Of a stretch of 64,000 nucleotides of DNA, positions 12,401 through 26,700 are shown piece by piece (the first letter of the stretch is position 1; every line of letters starts with the position of its first letter). The translations under genes were made by a program, and so were the position numbers. Origin of the DNA: Acanthosoma haemorrhoidale (lineage: Eukaryota > Arthropoda > Insecta > Hemiptera > Acanthosomatidae); assembly GCA_930367205.1 (NCBI GenBank), contig OV884009.1, positions 118,681,454-118,745,453 on the forward strand. The letters are read 5' to 3'. The notes under the pieces were generated by a model that did not search any database, was not told the origin of the DNA, and was given only the letters and a program-made list of their open reading frames with translations.

Positions 12401-15400
12401 GATGTCACCAGTTTCAAATTTCTGGAACCATCTACTCACAGTCTGCTAATAAGGAGCATCCTTTTTGGATAGCAAATGGGTTCTTTTGGTGGCGTGAAAA
12501 TTACATTTCTCAATTACATGTTTAACCGAATGCTAAAACAAAACTGAAGGCAAGACAAGGTCATTTCATTTAAAATTCATTTGGTATAATCTAAGGATTA
12601 AAGTGATATCAACCTTAATTGGATTTGAAAAACAAATAAAGCCGATAAGTAGATTATAATTTCCAAGAAAACAAAATCGATCATTTTTTATTTCTCACCC
12701 CATTATTACAAGAGATTCAAAGAGATATTCTACTCATGAGACTGATGGGGCGGATGGTAACTGGCCAACTTCCACATTAGTGTTTTGTGTTTGAATCCTG
12801 CTCTAGTCGGTGATTTTGTTTTGCCATAAAATTATCTTCCAGTCCTGTGGATGTTAAAAAATGATGGCAACCTGTAATTAGCCAATCCTTTAGTAATGTG
12901 GTCTGACTCAATTCAACATAAAATCTATTTATTAAAATAAACATATCAAAACAAACATTTTAAAATACAAAGGTAATGAATGCCGTCAAGGTTTTTTTTT
13001 GTTTGTTTTTAATTTAAAACCAATAAAGAGCTATAAGTATTGAATGTAAATCACGGTACCTGTGAGACCATAAAAGTATTTAGCTCGTTGAAACACATTT
13101 AGAGTCAAAGACCAGTACACTTTAATTTGCTGGAATTTTAGAGAGTTAATTTCTTAATGGTCAGCACCACCAAATAATTATTAGTTCAATAATAATTGGG
13201 GATTCAGTTAAATAGAGAAGAGGTTTAGTGATGTAGTCAATACATCAAATATTTTAATTATTAACATGCTTTACGATACAAGGCCATGAAGAGAAGAGGG
13301 TCAGTTGTAAGTAAGGAGTGAAAGTCAATTGTTTAGGGAAATCAAGAGAGCCGTTAGTGAGCAACAGAGAGTTGGCTTGAGAAGGGACAGAAAACAGTGA
13401 TTTATAGGTAGTGAGATTCAAGAGTATTATTGAGCAGCAATTGTTAGAAGCAGTCTGAGTTGGTTAGGTGTCTCTTTTACAACAAACGCTGTCTGCCCAT
13501 ACGCAGGGCTTCAAGTGTGACAATTGTTTTTACGATAGTTTTCTTGCCATTACCCCTCCCTGAAAACATATTCTACTCTAATATAGCATGTTTCAGTCAT
13601 CTCATAGGTCGGTCCACAAATCTACTAGAATGCGCTATAAATTTATTTATTTAATTAATCACCATTCACTCAATTATAGTACATTTTAATTGAACTATAG
13701 TGGTTTATCAGTTTGTTTTTTTTAAATCAAAACCTGTGTTTATGAAAAATGTTGTTGACTTCCATTAGATGAAAAATATACTTTTCTCAGTACTAAACAA
13801 ATGAAATTTACTAAATGGGTTTGTTTCTAAATAGAGAAGTCTCAACGAGAATACAAATCTCAGCAAGAAATGTACGCCATATGGTGTCTCCGGCCTATAT
13901 TGCCAATATAGGAGTAATAATACTCTTGGAAATAACATTTTTCATGGCAAATTATGTCTAGACATAAATAATATGTCAAAATTTGCACATTTGATGGTTT
14001 TGGGGGTTTATTATACTATTTTTCTATCTATTGGTATTTTGTTTTCAATAGTACTAATATGTTTTGTATCTTCTTAGTGTTTTTGGGCTCTTGGTGCTTG
14101 TTTTGAAGTTGTTCTTGCATTACTAATTATGCCCACATTGGGGAGAAAATGGCTTCTTTTTCTTTCTACTGCTCCAATTTTGGCATTTACAGTTTTATCC
14201 TCGGTATGTAAAGTTCAATTTATGTTTTATTTATATGTTGAGATATATATACACTTATAAATAATGTGTATAGATATGTTTGTGTGCAGTTCATGTGTAA
14301 CCATGAATTAGTATTATAAATAAAATGGAAATATTTTAATTAATAAACTGAATATCTAAATTTTTTTATAATCAAAAATAGTTCTATCAAACTTTTTAAT
14401 TATTATTAAGGTGTTGTTTCTGTAAACTATTAATAATGTTAAAATCATGTTTTGAAACAGTGGTAAAAATAGGCGTCTTAATATATCATACTTTATAACC
14501 TGCTTGGTGTAGTTATTTATCTTGTACTATGACTTATTTTATTTTATGACAGTTTTTACCAGAAAGTGCCCGTTTTCATGTTGGGTATGGTGAGCCAGGA
14601 AAGGCTCTTGAAACATTAAGGAGAATAGCCACAGAAAATAATAAACCCATGATTGCTGGGAGGCTAGTTGTTGATGATGCTGCAATACAAGAAAAACAGG
14701 GGAGAGCTAAAGATTTACTTATACCTCAGTTGCGAAGAACCTCTGTACTCCTTTGGATTATATGGTTTGTAAATTAAAATGTCATTATTTAGTTCTTGTT
14801 ATTAATGATGTAATTGTATGAAGTTTGTCCAAGCCTCTTTGTTTAATAATCGATTGTCTAGTTGTACCACACTATGTTGGTTGCTTTATCATTGTCTTAT
14901 TCATTTATCTTGTCTTTGTCATTATCCTGTTGTGTGTTTCTTCTAGCATTACATGTTATTTGTTCAGATGTGAAATTGTTCTGGGTCAACACAAAACAAG
15001 TTAGGAATAGAGAACTAATTAGCCTGCAAACAACTATGGGAATATGTGGCAGGCAAAAAAAAACGACATCCAAGGTACATCCTATGCAATGTCTCGAATC
15101 AACCACATGATTGAAAAACACCTTTATCCAGTGGTAATCGGCATTAAAACTGCAAAAGAGGTTAAAGTTAGAAAATAATAATAATAGAAAGAGAAGAGTT
15201 TAAGTAGACTGTTTTTATTCAGAAAACTTTTCTTAGTTAATGTTTCAAATTATTAAGGCTTTACATGCTTCTAAAGATTCAATTACTAGTGACTATGTTA
15301 AAACTTTAAAAATTTTACAAAAGGAATTTAAAAATCATTTAAAATATTTCTTCAGAAAATAAGAAAAGTGAATTTAAATGTTATTTGTGTAATAAGATTG

Positions 15401-18400
15401 GACATAAATCATTTGAGTGCCCTAATACACAATAAATATGGGCCTAAAAATTCTGATAGTGATAGTGAATGGATTATTGACAGTGAAGCTACAACTCCTA
15501 TCATTAAAAAAGGATTGGTTTGAAGTTATTAAACCTTTAAAGCTTGATATTACTGTGACCATTAATCCTAAATTACAGTTTTTTGGACAAGGAGATGTTA
15601 AAATAAATAACCAAATTGAGGTAGGTAATGCCTTATATGTCCCTAATTTAACTATAATTTATTATCAGTCAGTCAAATGGTAGATGTTGGTTTTAATCCA
15701 CCAAACCAAATTTTTACTGTAATTTTTAATCAAGATGTATGCAAAATTTTTGTTCAAAATTCTACCTTTTTTCTATCTTGTAGATATTTTTAGTAGTAAG
15801 AAGCATATGAGATTTTGACTTCATTTGACCCTACTGAATAATATTTGGTAGCCAAAAAACCACAAAAATCTTTTTGGTTTTTGAAAAATAGCTTTTTTCT
15901 GGTTAATTGTAGCGATAATTAACCATCTAACTTTAACCTTACCAATTTCAAAGAAAACAAAATTTGCTACAACATTTGTTTGAAACATTGTTTCCTTAAC
16001 CCAATATTAAGCGAGATGCAGGTCGTCAAAGTTGCGCAACATTTCCTCTACTTACCACAATCTGTGTGTTTAAAAAACCGGTAAAGTATAAAATAATTTT
16101 GGTTGTGAAATTGCAAAAATTTGATTTAAAAAGACAACTTGTACATGTAAATAAATTGTACAAGTTGAAATAATATCATTTATTTAAACTAATAAAAAAC
16201 ATTAATTTATTTTCTATTAGGAATTATTTCATTACAGTTTTTGGAATTTAGGAAGAATACGTGTAATCAATTTTATAAGAAAATAACATGAATATGAATA
16301 AATTTAGCTTGTTAAAATAATATAAATTATTTAAACCAATACAGCACTATTCAAAAACTAATTAAAAAAACGAATACATATTTTTCATTCAGTTTTTGGC
16401 GTTGTAAAGGTCCTGGCTTTTCATAACTGTTCTCTAACTGTGTGCTGACAAGTAGGAATTGCAGTCCTACTCACTAGATGATCTAGTTAGTGCCACACCT
16501 GCTGGATTTTGAATCATCATCGAAGTTGTTAAAAGGATCTCCAGCTACTACCTCTGGAACATTTTCACAAGAAGTGCCACTGCACTGTTTGCGCATTGAG
16601 GAGAAATTTAGGCCTGCTTTTTGGGAGTTACAAGCTCCACTGCCACTTTTCTTGCAACCACAGGAAACAAACTATAGCAGCGTCTTTAGTCATGATAATT
16701 GGACTGCAAGATCTTTGTTCCCATCCCCATTCAAGCGGGTTTTTATTGTAACCCAACCAAGCTTAAATCTGTTGACTTTGTATGGTGGCACTGAATTTGT
16801 AGTGCATCAAACTTAGCTGCATCTTCTGTAGGTGGTAGTCTCACAAGATTAAATTTATTTTTAAAGGTAGATTTTGTGGATATCATTTATATTCGTCATA
16901 TATCAGTTATATTCGCCCAGTGATTCACCACCATAAAATTTAAGGATAAAATATTTTCCAGCCTGAGTTATCGACTCTTGAGGGGATTGACGGTTACTGA
17001 TTTAGCAGCATAGTCCTTCTAATATGGCTGCTTTTTCAGAAAAGGACACAATTTCACTCTAAAAGTTATTTTTCAAAAACCAAAATAGTCCCAAATTTTC
17101 TTGGGTTTTTGGCTACACAATATTTTTCTGGGGGGGGGGGGAGGTCAGGAGGTCAAAACTAATATTCTTCTTGTTACTGCTAATATCTTCAAGATAAAAA
17201 AATAAAATCTTCCACCTAACCTTTTGCTAGCAAACCCCCATTTTAGCTCCCAAGTGACAGGACTAAAGATAATTCACCAGAAGACAATAAGCTATTCTCT
17301 GAAATAGAATGGTGTTTTTGTTTTTTTTTACCAAAGAAAATGGTTCATCACCTGAATTACTTTCACTTCATTTAGTTTTTTTTTTACCTGAATCCTTTCT
17401 CCCCTTTATTTTATTAATTGTAGCTTGAATATCCTTCTTCTCTGGAACTCTTTTATCTTATCTTTGAACTTTTTTAACTTGGAATCGAAAATGAGAAATA
17501 AAATTACCAAATTCATTTTTAAAAGTTTTTTTTTTATATAAAATTAACAGGATTGGAAAAAATGTTGTTCAATGTTTAACACAGGAGATTCTCTGGGCCC
17601 ATTATTTTATTTATTATTAAATAGGTTTCATTATTACTTTTAATATCAATGTTTTAGTAATTATATTTTTTTTGTATTGAACTTATGTTTGACATATTTA
17701 TAATTATATTTTCTATTTTAGAAAAAAATAATTTTTATGAAAATTCCCCTAATTTATTCAACAGTAAACTTACAAAGCATCGTTCCTAGCAAATAAAAAA
17801 ACAAATTGTTTCTTAAATGTTATACTTCTATTTATAAAGGAAATAGTCAAAATCTGTGTCGAAATATTGTGATAACATAAACATCCAATGAAACATTTAT
17901 GTTGGAAGGTGATATATTCCTTATATATACTATTTTTCATTTTGTATCAATGACAGTGGAAGTAGCGATTACATAGCAGCCCCTTCCCTTCTTTCACGGC
18001 CAGGTAGGTTATTAGTATCCATGTGAGTATCTGTATCAGCTTCATTTTGACTGGATCAACTCTTAATTAATTTTCATTATCTGCTACAAAGTATCTGATT
18101 GGTACAACCTTACCTATCCCTGTAGAAAAGGCTTTAGATCAATTGGTCGATCATGATAATCCGACTGTTATAAAAATTACTAAATATATCAGATTTTTTG
18201 AAGAAAATTATTTCCTAATTAAGGGTATTTCCAGTAGTATTCAAAAATAAATTCTTAACCCTAAAATAAGAAAATAAAATCTCTGAAAAAGAAGTTAATC
18301 AAGAAGATGAGAGAAATATCGATGAAGAAAAATAAGCTAAGCAAATTTCTATTTCATCCTTACAGACATTCTAAAATGTGCCTAAGAAAATAGATAATAC

Positions 18401-20699
18401 AATGAAAATACTAAATTATAATAAATCTGAAAATGGCAATTGTTGATATTAAAAGAAAACTCATGGTAAAATCATAGTAGTCCTTATTATTTGAATGATT
18501 TTTTTTAATATTTAATATGAAAAAGTGGACCTATTGAAGAAAGCCTTAAGTGAAGAACACTTAAGAACAAGTGAAAAACTTAGGCGGGCTCAATAGAATG
18601 CATACCAATGATTAATTCGATACTTAAAAGGGACTAAAGATATATGCCTGGTTTTTTATAAAAACAATTAAATTCTAACTGGATTTGCTGATGTGGACAG
18701 GAGAAAGCAATGGCCAAAAATTCCATACAGGATATGTCTTTATCTTGGCTAATGGAGCTGAATCAAGAGGATCAAGAAAGTAGAGAAGTGTTGCGCTGTT
18801 GAGTGTGGAGGTTGAATACATGGCTTTGGGAGAGAGTGCTATGGAAGCAATACATCTTAAAAATATGTTAAAAGAATTGGGAGACGACAACCAGGCCATA
18901 TTTATCTATAATGATAGCCAGGGAGCAGAAAACTTGCGGTCAACCCATTTATCTACAGAAAAATCAAACATATTGATATCGATCATCACTTTGTGCGAGA
19001 AGCTATTGAGAAGAAAGAAATTAATGTGGAGTATAATTGGACTATGGACTTAATTGTAAAAACTTAAGTATTGTATGGAGCATTGCCACCAGGTTCATAG
19101 AAACTTTGGTTGTATATTTTGTATTAATTTGTTTGATTAATGTTTGAGTTGTTGATTATTGTATTGTATTTGTATTCTTTTTTTGTTGTGTAATGTAATT
19201 AAAGGAGAGTGTTTGTACTGATGTAGTTATATGAAGTTTGTACGTGTCTCTTTGGTCAATAATCGATTGTCTAGTTGTTGTACCATGCCACGTGGCTTGC
19301 TATACTCTCACTTGTTGTACATTGCTTCAAGGATTACATGTTTGTTTAAAAGTGTTTTGCTTTCTTAATCAAAACCCTGAAATTCAAACAGTTTTATATT
19401 CTTAATATAAACTAGGCCTACTTTTTTTACAGGACTGCATGTGCTTTTTGTTATTATGGAATAGTTTTGATGACTACAGGATTGATTATTAAAAGCTATG
19501 GAGAATGCAGACAAGTCCAGAATCTTAATGTAACTGTTACAAGTTGTATGTCTCATTGCAGAAATCTTAATACTCAGGATTATATGGATTTATTGTGGAC
19601 TACTTTTGCTGAGTTTCCAGGTAATCAACTATTTATAGAACTATGTTTCAAAATACATTTAAAAGGATATTTCTTCATGGTAATTGGGTGTATTTTCCTC
19701 TTCTCAATCAACTTGGATACCATCAATATGAAACTGTCTGTGTACAGTTACCAGAAACTTGACATCCTCTGCAACCAGAGAGACAATGGTAAACCTATGA
19801 GCTGAATCTTCCAGATTTTTGGTTGCTAAACAAATATTGCTACATCAGTGCATTATGAGAAATCACCTGCTACAAGGTCAGAGTATAAAATGCGATTTTC
19901 TGAGCTTTGTAATTATCAGTTTTTGACAGCAACTTCTATGATTTACTTAAAACTTTTCTGAGACCAGTAGCAAGAAGTTTTAATGTATCTTGTAGATAGG
20001 TTTGACTGTGTTATTGGAGAGTAATTTCTTTTTGACACTTCAAATGCTATTACCATTATTCAAGATTTACAGTCTATATTCCTGTTTACTTTTAAGCACT
20101 TATATTGTATGTCTCATTGCTGGTATTGTTAATTAATAATATGTATTATTTGAAATTTACCTTCGAGCTACAATAAGGAGTAGTATTAACTAATCAAATA
20201 ATGCCATTATACATAAAACTTCAACACTTCTTCCCCCTCCATGCTGCTCAAAGATCCCCTCCAAGTTTAGATTAGGGATAAGAGAGCTACCTTGTTTACT
20301 ACTCACATACTTTTCTTTTATTTGGAATATACCTAAAGTCATATCTGTAATATATCTGATGCCATGTGTATAGAAAGTCACATGGTAGACTTATTGAAAC
20401 AGTTACATTGTATGCTTATTCTACGTTTAGTATGGTTTAGAACTATGCAGAGTAAGATTAACTCAAAAACTAAAAATATTATAAAATTACACATATTATA
20501 TATATGTATATAAGTTACGGCTAGCGGTACGGCAATGTTAAGCCTAATACCACGTAGCCTAGGGCAAACAAACCCGTAACGTGTGTATAGAGGATCAGGA
20601 GGAAAATAAAGCCAGTTATAAAACAAACCATCACATTATGTCATCTACCTCCTTATTCATTCCTTTTTCTCGATCGTCTACAGCTGGGAGACGATTACT

Positions 20700-20730
<31 letters not shown>

Positions 20731-23700
20731 TTGTATTTGCATCTAATATATGGTTTATAATAAAATGTCTATAAAAAAGTCAGTTCTCAGAAGCTCAATA
20801 TTGCTTTAATTTTATAGGTATATTTGTAACAATATATATCATTGAGCGATTTGGGCGCAAAATAACCATGGCTGTCCAGTTCACTATGTTCTCCATTTGT
20901 CTTGCAGTCCTTTATTTATGCTCTGAACAGTAAGTTATTTATTTGCAAGTAAGTATAATAACAAAGTTTTTAATTGTCGTCTTCCTTTTCTTTCTACTGC
21001 TCCAATTCTAGCATTTAAAGTTTTATCCACAGTATCATTTATATTTTCTAATAAACAATTTTTATTATTATTAGTTTATACTGCCCCCAAAAAGGGTCAT
21101 CATAGGATTTATAGTTTTTGTGGGAAATTTTTTGGGATTTATCTGAAATCATCATTTTTAATAATGAAAATAGTTTGATGAAAAAAACAACAAAAACTGC
21201 TGTATCTGGAAGATTATTCTTGACACTAGATGTGAAAGATTTCTGTTTGGAAAATTCCATCACTGTTTGAACGAACAGGTTTCCAGGCTCATCTGAGTAG
21301 AGAAGTGAAGGTACAGACAGATGCCACCCTTGGTATCAAAAAGAACACAGCGATAGCTATGATCTCGTTGGACTGCATGCAGGCTTTTGACTCAGTGTCA
21401 GTGTCAGTGGGATACTGTGCCGACAGATATTTTTCACAGGAATGCGCTGAGCAGCTATATACCATGTTGGTTTCCTTCTGTTATGAACTCTTTTACTCAC
21501 GACATTGTGGTTTACAGCAATGGTTTAAGTGCAACAAGAGCTCTTACACGGGGTGAACATAATTAGTGACAAAGTGGTGAAGTTAAAGATCAGCGTGAAT
21601 GCTAAGAGAGTCTAAAAAGGGAAAAAAGGCTTGTCAAAATCCTATACAGTAGAAGGGCAAGAGAAATTCCCCTGCTTTCTCAATGTACTAGCTGGGCATA
21701 CAGATGGATAGGTCATCTCCATTTCTCTACCCATCTTAGGACCAAAACAGAAAATGTACGCTTCAAGTCTTACTGGCTTTTGCATTTATTAACTTCACCC
21801 TATTTGTCACTACACCTCAAACTGAGGATATTTAAATGTGCCCTCTAGCTAACTCTGTGGTGCCCCGCTGGATGCTCATTTGACTGACAACACAGGAAAA
21901 AGTCTCCAACAATTTCAGAACGCAGTAATAGGAAAAGTGCTCAGACATACCTCTCTCGAGAGGCTAAAGAACACTAACCTGCACTCGTTGCTTGGCAAGC
22001 TGATGGTGGGTGAGTTCATCTACCGGACACACATCACGTTTTTTGACTAGTTGCAGCACCTTACCAACCCGACTCCACCACACTTCCCTTATTGATGGCA
22101 ACAAACTGCCTGGGAAACTTAGGTTAAGTTAGTTTTTATCTAGATTTTTAATTAGTATAAGTTACAATCATCCCTAAGGTGATCCTAATCACCTTTTAAA
22201 TTTAAAATAAAATCTTCTATTATGTACATCAGATTGTAAAAGAAAAAAAATTGTATATCCCTACAAAAATGTATAAAATTTAGCTATGCTACAATAAATA
22301 TGATAAGCACAAAGCTACTGGAGCAAAGTGAAATTTTAGATTATTGATTCAAATTTTTGTAAAATCTATAGATATGTAAAAATGATAGATATGTAAATGA
22401 AATTAGTAAAGGGGTTGTGAAAATAAAACAAAAAAACTTGAGGCTAGATCAACTTGGTTTTATAATAAATAAAAAATTGTTATTAGTTGTTTCTTACTGT
22501 CCTATAAAATCTAATAATAATAGATTTAATAATTTCTGTTGGGGTAAGTCAAAATAATGGAATTTCCATTTCAACTTTCTCCTTTAATGTTGGACCAACA
22601 TATCTCAAATAAGTGGCTAAAATGGGGAAAAAAATGATTTTGTTAAATATGAAATTTGTGAAAATTAATTCTAAATATGAAGAGATAAAGATATCTTTGT
22701 TGTTTAACCAGCTGGGGTAGAAAGCTTAAGATATTTTTAAAACATTTCCCAAAGAAGAAAAAGATACATTAATAATATTGCATTGTTTGGTACATATTAC
22801 ATTCCTAAAGTAAAATTGTGCTATAGAGGTTTGTAATTATATAAACATTCTACAAACTCTCAAAGGCGGCAATTTCGGAGAACTTTCACTCTGGGACTAT
22901 GAGGTAGGAAACAATACAAATATATTTATATACATTAATGCAGCTGTATATATAAAAATTGGATCTGACAGAGAAAAAATGGAATTTTTTTCAAATCAAA
23001 GTGGAGCGTACGACATTATTAAGAGGCACACTTTAATGGTTAAATCTGTTAAACAATAATATAAGACCAAGAGAAAACAGAAATAAAACAAAAATGTCAT
23101 TCATTCAGCCACCTTATAGTATGGTGGCTAATGATGCCTCACCTTTTAATGCTTGGTCCCATCCTCCACATAGGGTTCTCCACTCCATATCGTAAGTTCA
23201 GTCAAGATGATAAATGGCATATATGAAGAATAAAATACATAGCCTTGGGGTTGGGAGCAGGCTGGGCCATGTAAATTAGCCATCTCACTATGAACTGGGC
23301 AAACTATATATACTTATATGTTTTTAATATTTCAATGAAACTTAAGATTAAAAGGCACACATTTTATTAAGTAAGAATCTTATCTTAAATTATCTCTTTT
23401 GCTCCGATTTTTTTTATTTTTGTCTTTTGTTATCACTGCCTGCTATAGAAAAACACTGTATGTCAAAGCATCATCTACTAATAAATTTGATTTTATTGAT
23501 AAAAATTTAACATCTTTCATTAGTCCAACCATTATTTCCAACATAAAAAGTTTCATCATTCGGGGGCTAACTACAGGTTCTTTTGATATGATATACAGAT
23601 TTAAATTATTATTAATAAATTATGTAATTGGTTATTATTGATAAGAATCAATACCCATGAATTTAAATAGAACATAACATATTTTAATTATTTCCATTAC

Positions 23701-26700
23701 TTTTTATATTGACATGTTTTTTTTTATTTGTTTTTCATAGCCGTGTTTATCTTACTACTACCCTATTCTTTGCAAGAGGCATCATTGCTGGTGTTTTTCA
23801 AGCTGCCTATGCATATACTCCTGAAGTAAGATGAAGTTGAATATTTTACTAAAATATGTTAAACTTAATAAATTAATAAATATTAGTTGTGGTATTTGCC
23901 CTGTTATTTTAAAGATTATAAGCCCAAGAAAAAAACATGACAGACTGATAAACCTGGGGCCTTCCCAATCTCCGGTTGAGTGTTTTACCATAAAAAAAAA
24001 ATGCTAAGGTTGAGCACTGGGGCAGAGAGTGGGGGGGGGCCTCCAGGACCTTCCTGGGTTTGAGAAGATTGTTCTGTCAATATCTTTATTTCTAACTAGT
24101 AATTATTAAATAAACTTGGCTCAATTTTTTTTTAATTGACAGTGCTTTTACATCTGAAAAAAAATTGGAGTGGGTCGAAATTACAGAATGAATAAAATTG
24201 CATGAGTTGAATTATGTGAGTTACAAAGTGACCTTGTTCAATGATGAAAGTGATAAGAGAAGTATGAAATATAACAGCCAAACAAATAGTTCCTGGCAAA
24301 ATTGGGACTTGAACCTGGTACTTCCCCAACATCTTTGGCCCAACTCACGCAAAGATTGTACATAATGTACCTTATGGGACTAGACGCAGAAAGCAGAGGC
24401 ACGGTACGGTCCCTAAGTTAATTTTACGAGGGTTAGTTTGCCAATGTTAAGGCATTATATGAAAATATTAGAAATATTTTAATATATTGTTTTTATTTAA
24501 GAAACTTTAATTGTGGAATTGGTCCCACTATTATTTATAATTATTAATAATTAAGAGCCATAAAAAAAATTACTCGCAAGATTGAGACTCAAACCTGGGA
24601 TCTCCCTAATATCTAGTGGGCTCTACCAACTAAGCTTCACTGCCATGAGTGACCACCTTACCAGTGTGAATTCTCTATGGCCAAACTCTTGCAAAGATTG
24701 TATGTAATGTATTCCATGGACACAGAGGCAGAATTTCTCTGGATTTTCTTTGGTTGTTAATTTCTTAATAATTATAAATCATAGTGGGTCCAATACCACA
24801 ATAGGGATTTCCTCATATGAAATATAACATTTAAAAATTATGTACAATGCCTAGAGAAGGTTAAATTGAAGCAACTATCACTGAGTGGGGTCTGTTCAAT
24901 ATGGTTGTTCTTGCGTTCAAAGTGAGGTATTTTTTCTTAATTTGACTTGATCCTCTTTAAACATATTGAAGTTTGGTTTCAAGTGACTTCTAGCACTATT
25001 GGCTCCTTCGGCTCAGAGAACATAATCTAACTGTGTCTATGTCACTTTGCATCTCATGTGTTCTACACATCTAGTTTTAAGTTTTCTGTATCTTCTACCT
25101 ACATGTATAGCATCATATTTAGGTTTGGTCATCAACCAAACTCTATCCTCCATTTATAATCGCCCCCAAGTAGTTAGTACTCACTTCTGATCAAACTATC
25201 CCAACCTGTTTCATTGTCTTCTGGCATAGCTCAGAGTTCATCTATTTCGCCATTTCTTTTCTGTGTCTACTTTAATGACCTCCACATATCCATACATCTA
25301 TCCATCATTGCTCATTCCACCTATATGCTGACAACACCCTAATTTACCTATCCTTCCCTCCTACTTAGCTCTAATCCGACTCTCTATTGATTCAGAAAGA
25401 CCTGAACTGTATTAAAGCCTGGGCCTGTCTCCATAATCTTCAATTGAATGCAGAGAAATCCAAGGCAATTGTCATTGATTCACGTTGCCTCCTCAAAACC
25501 CATTATATTCCCATCTCTACTTCAGTCAAAATTCTAGGTTTGGTCACTGGCAAAACTCAATCCTGGAAAGACCACATTTCCCAAATCACCCTCCAATCCA
25601 TTTTCACCCTTAAACTGCTCTATTGATCCCGCCATCTCCTCCCATTACATATGCGATAACTCCTAGTTTCCTTTCTTGTATTGCCCCATTTTTACTACAA
25701 TTCATGGTGGTCTCTCTGGGGATCTCGAGGCTTGGTTTAAGCGGCTGATGAATCGTTTTCTAAGATTTATACTTGGGGTCTCCAGAGACTGTTGCATTAG
25801 TTGCACTACTGTGAGATGGGTACCCATCCACCTGTTGGCAATCCTTCATTGGATCCCTCTTTAATACTATCATGACTAAAAAGCCTTCTTACCTTCACAA
25901 CATCCTCCAATTCAAATCAGCAATCAAAACCCACAATACTAGATTATAACCTTCTGACCTGTATTTCCCATCTCACAAATCTGCTTCCTTTGACCATTCT
26001 TTTCTTTTTCCATGCCACAAACCTTTGGAAGGTTATTCCCATTGATATTCATCGTTTATTAACTCTCAACTGTTTTAGGTTTACCCAGCTGGATTAAGGT
26101 CTGTAGGAGTTGGAACCTGTAGTGGCATGGCACGATTTGGAGCTATGTTGACTCCTTATATTGCTCAGGTATCAAATTAATTTTGTGTTATTGATATGAT
26201 AGTTTTGTCTTATTTAATTACATATAATTGAGACAAAATAACAAACTACTTGTTTATAATTTTGTCTGATTCAATGTTCATTCATTTATGTTAATATTTC
26301 CTAAAATCAAAACTTGAAATGGTATCATTTCCCATGTTTATTTTCTGTAAAGTTTTGGCTGGTTCACTACAAATATACTAATATGTTTGATATAAAGAAC
26401 AGTGAAAACAGTTATAGCATAGATTTAATTCTGTCTGTTGGGTTGGTATAAAAAACAAAAACATAAAACCACTGTTACAGTGCAGTTATCTAGATTGAAA
26501 TAAAATTCAGTAGTTAGGAAATTACATTTATTAATAATTAAACTAAAAATTAAATTCTAGTAATTATATACACAGTGGTGGGTCTTCTAATTTGTCATTT
26601 ATAACAAAGGATATCTCTTTTAAATAGAAAGTTTTATTTTATCTGTTATCATGTCTTCCATTTTGCTCAGTTTCAAAATTCTTTAGACCAAAGACATGTA

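Larger units (their letters stand above)
14794..19338 (+). mobile_element. Degraded Copia retrotransposon in SVOP intron 7
   Basis: Two related terminal repeats (about 14,794-14,953 and 19,210-19,338) share TGTCTAGTTGT and end ATTACA. Between them lie, in order and on the + strand, a gag zinc knuckle (about 15,380-15,430), a protease start ([10 protein letters not shown]) and pre-integrase region to 15,775, and a C-terminal RNase H near 18,600-19,053. A purine tract AAAGGAGAG precedes the right LTR. Integrase and most RT are not recognisable. The element is split by a 1.4-kb DNA transposon. It is the oldest LTR element here judged by LTR divergence. Confidence 0.85.
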
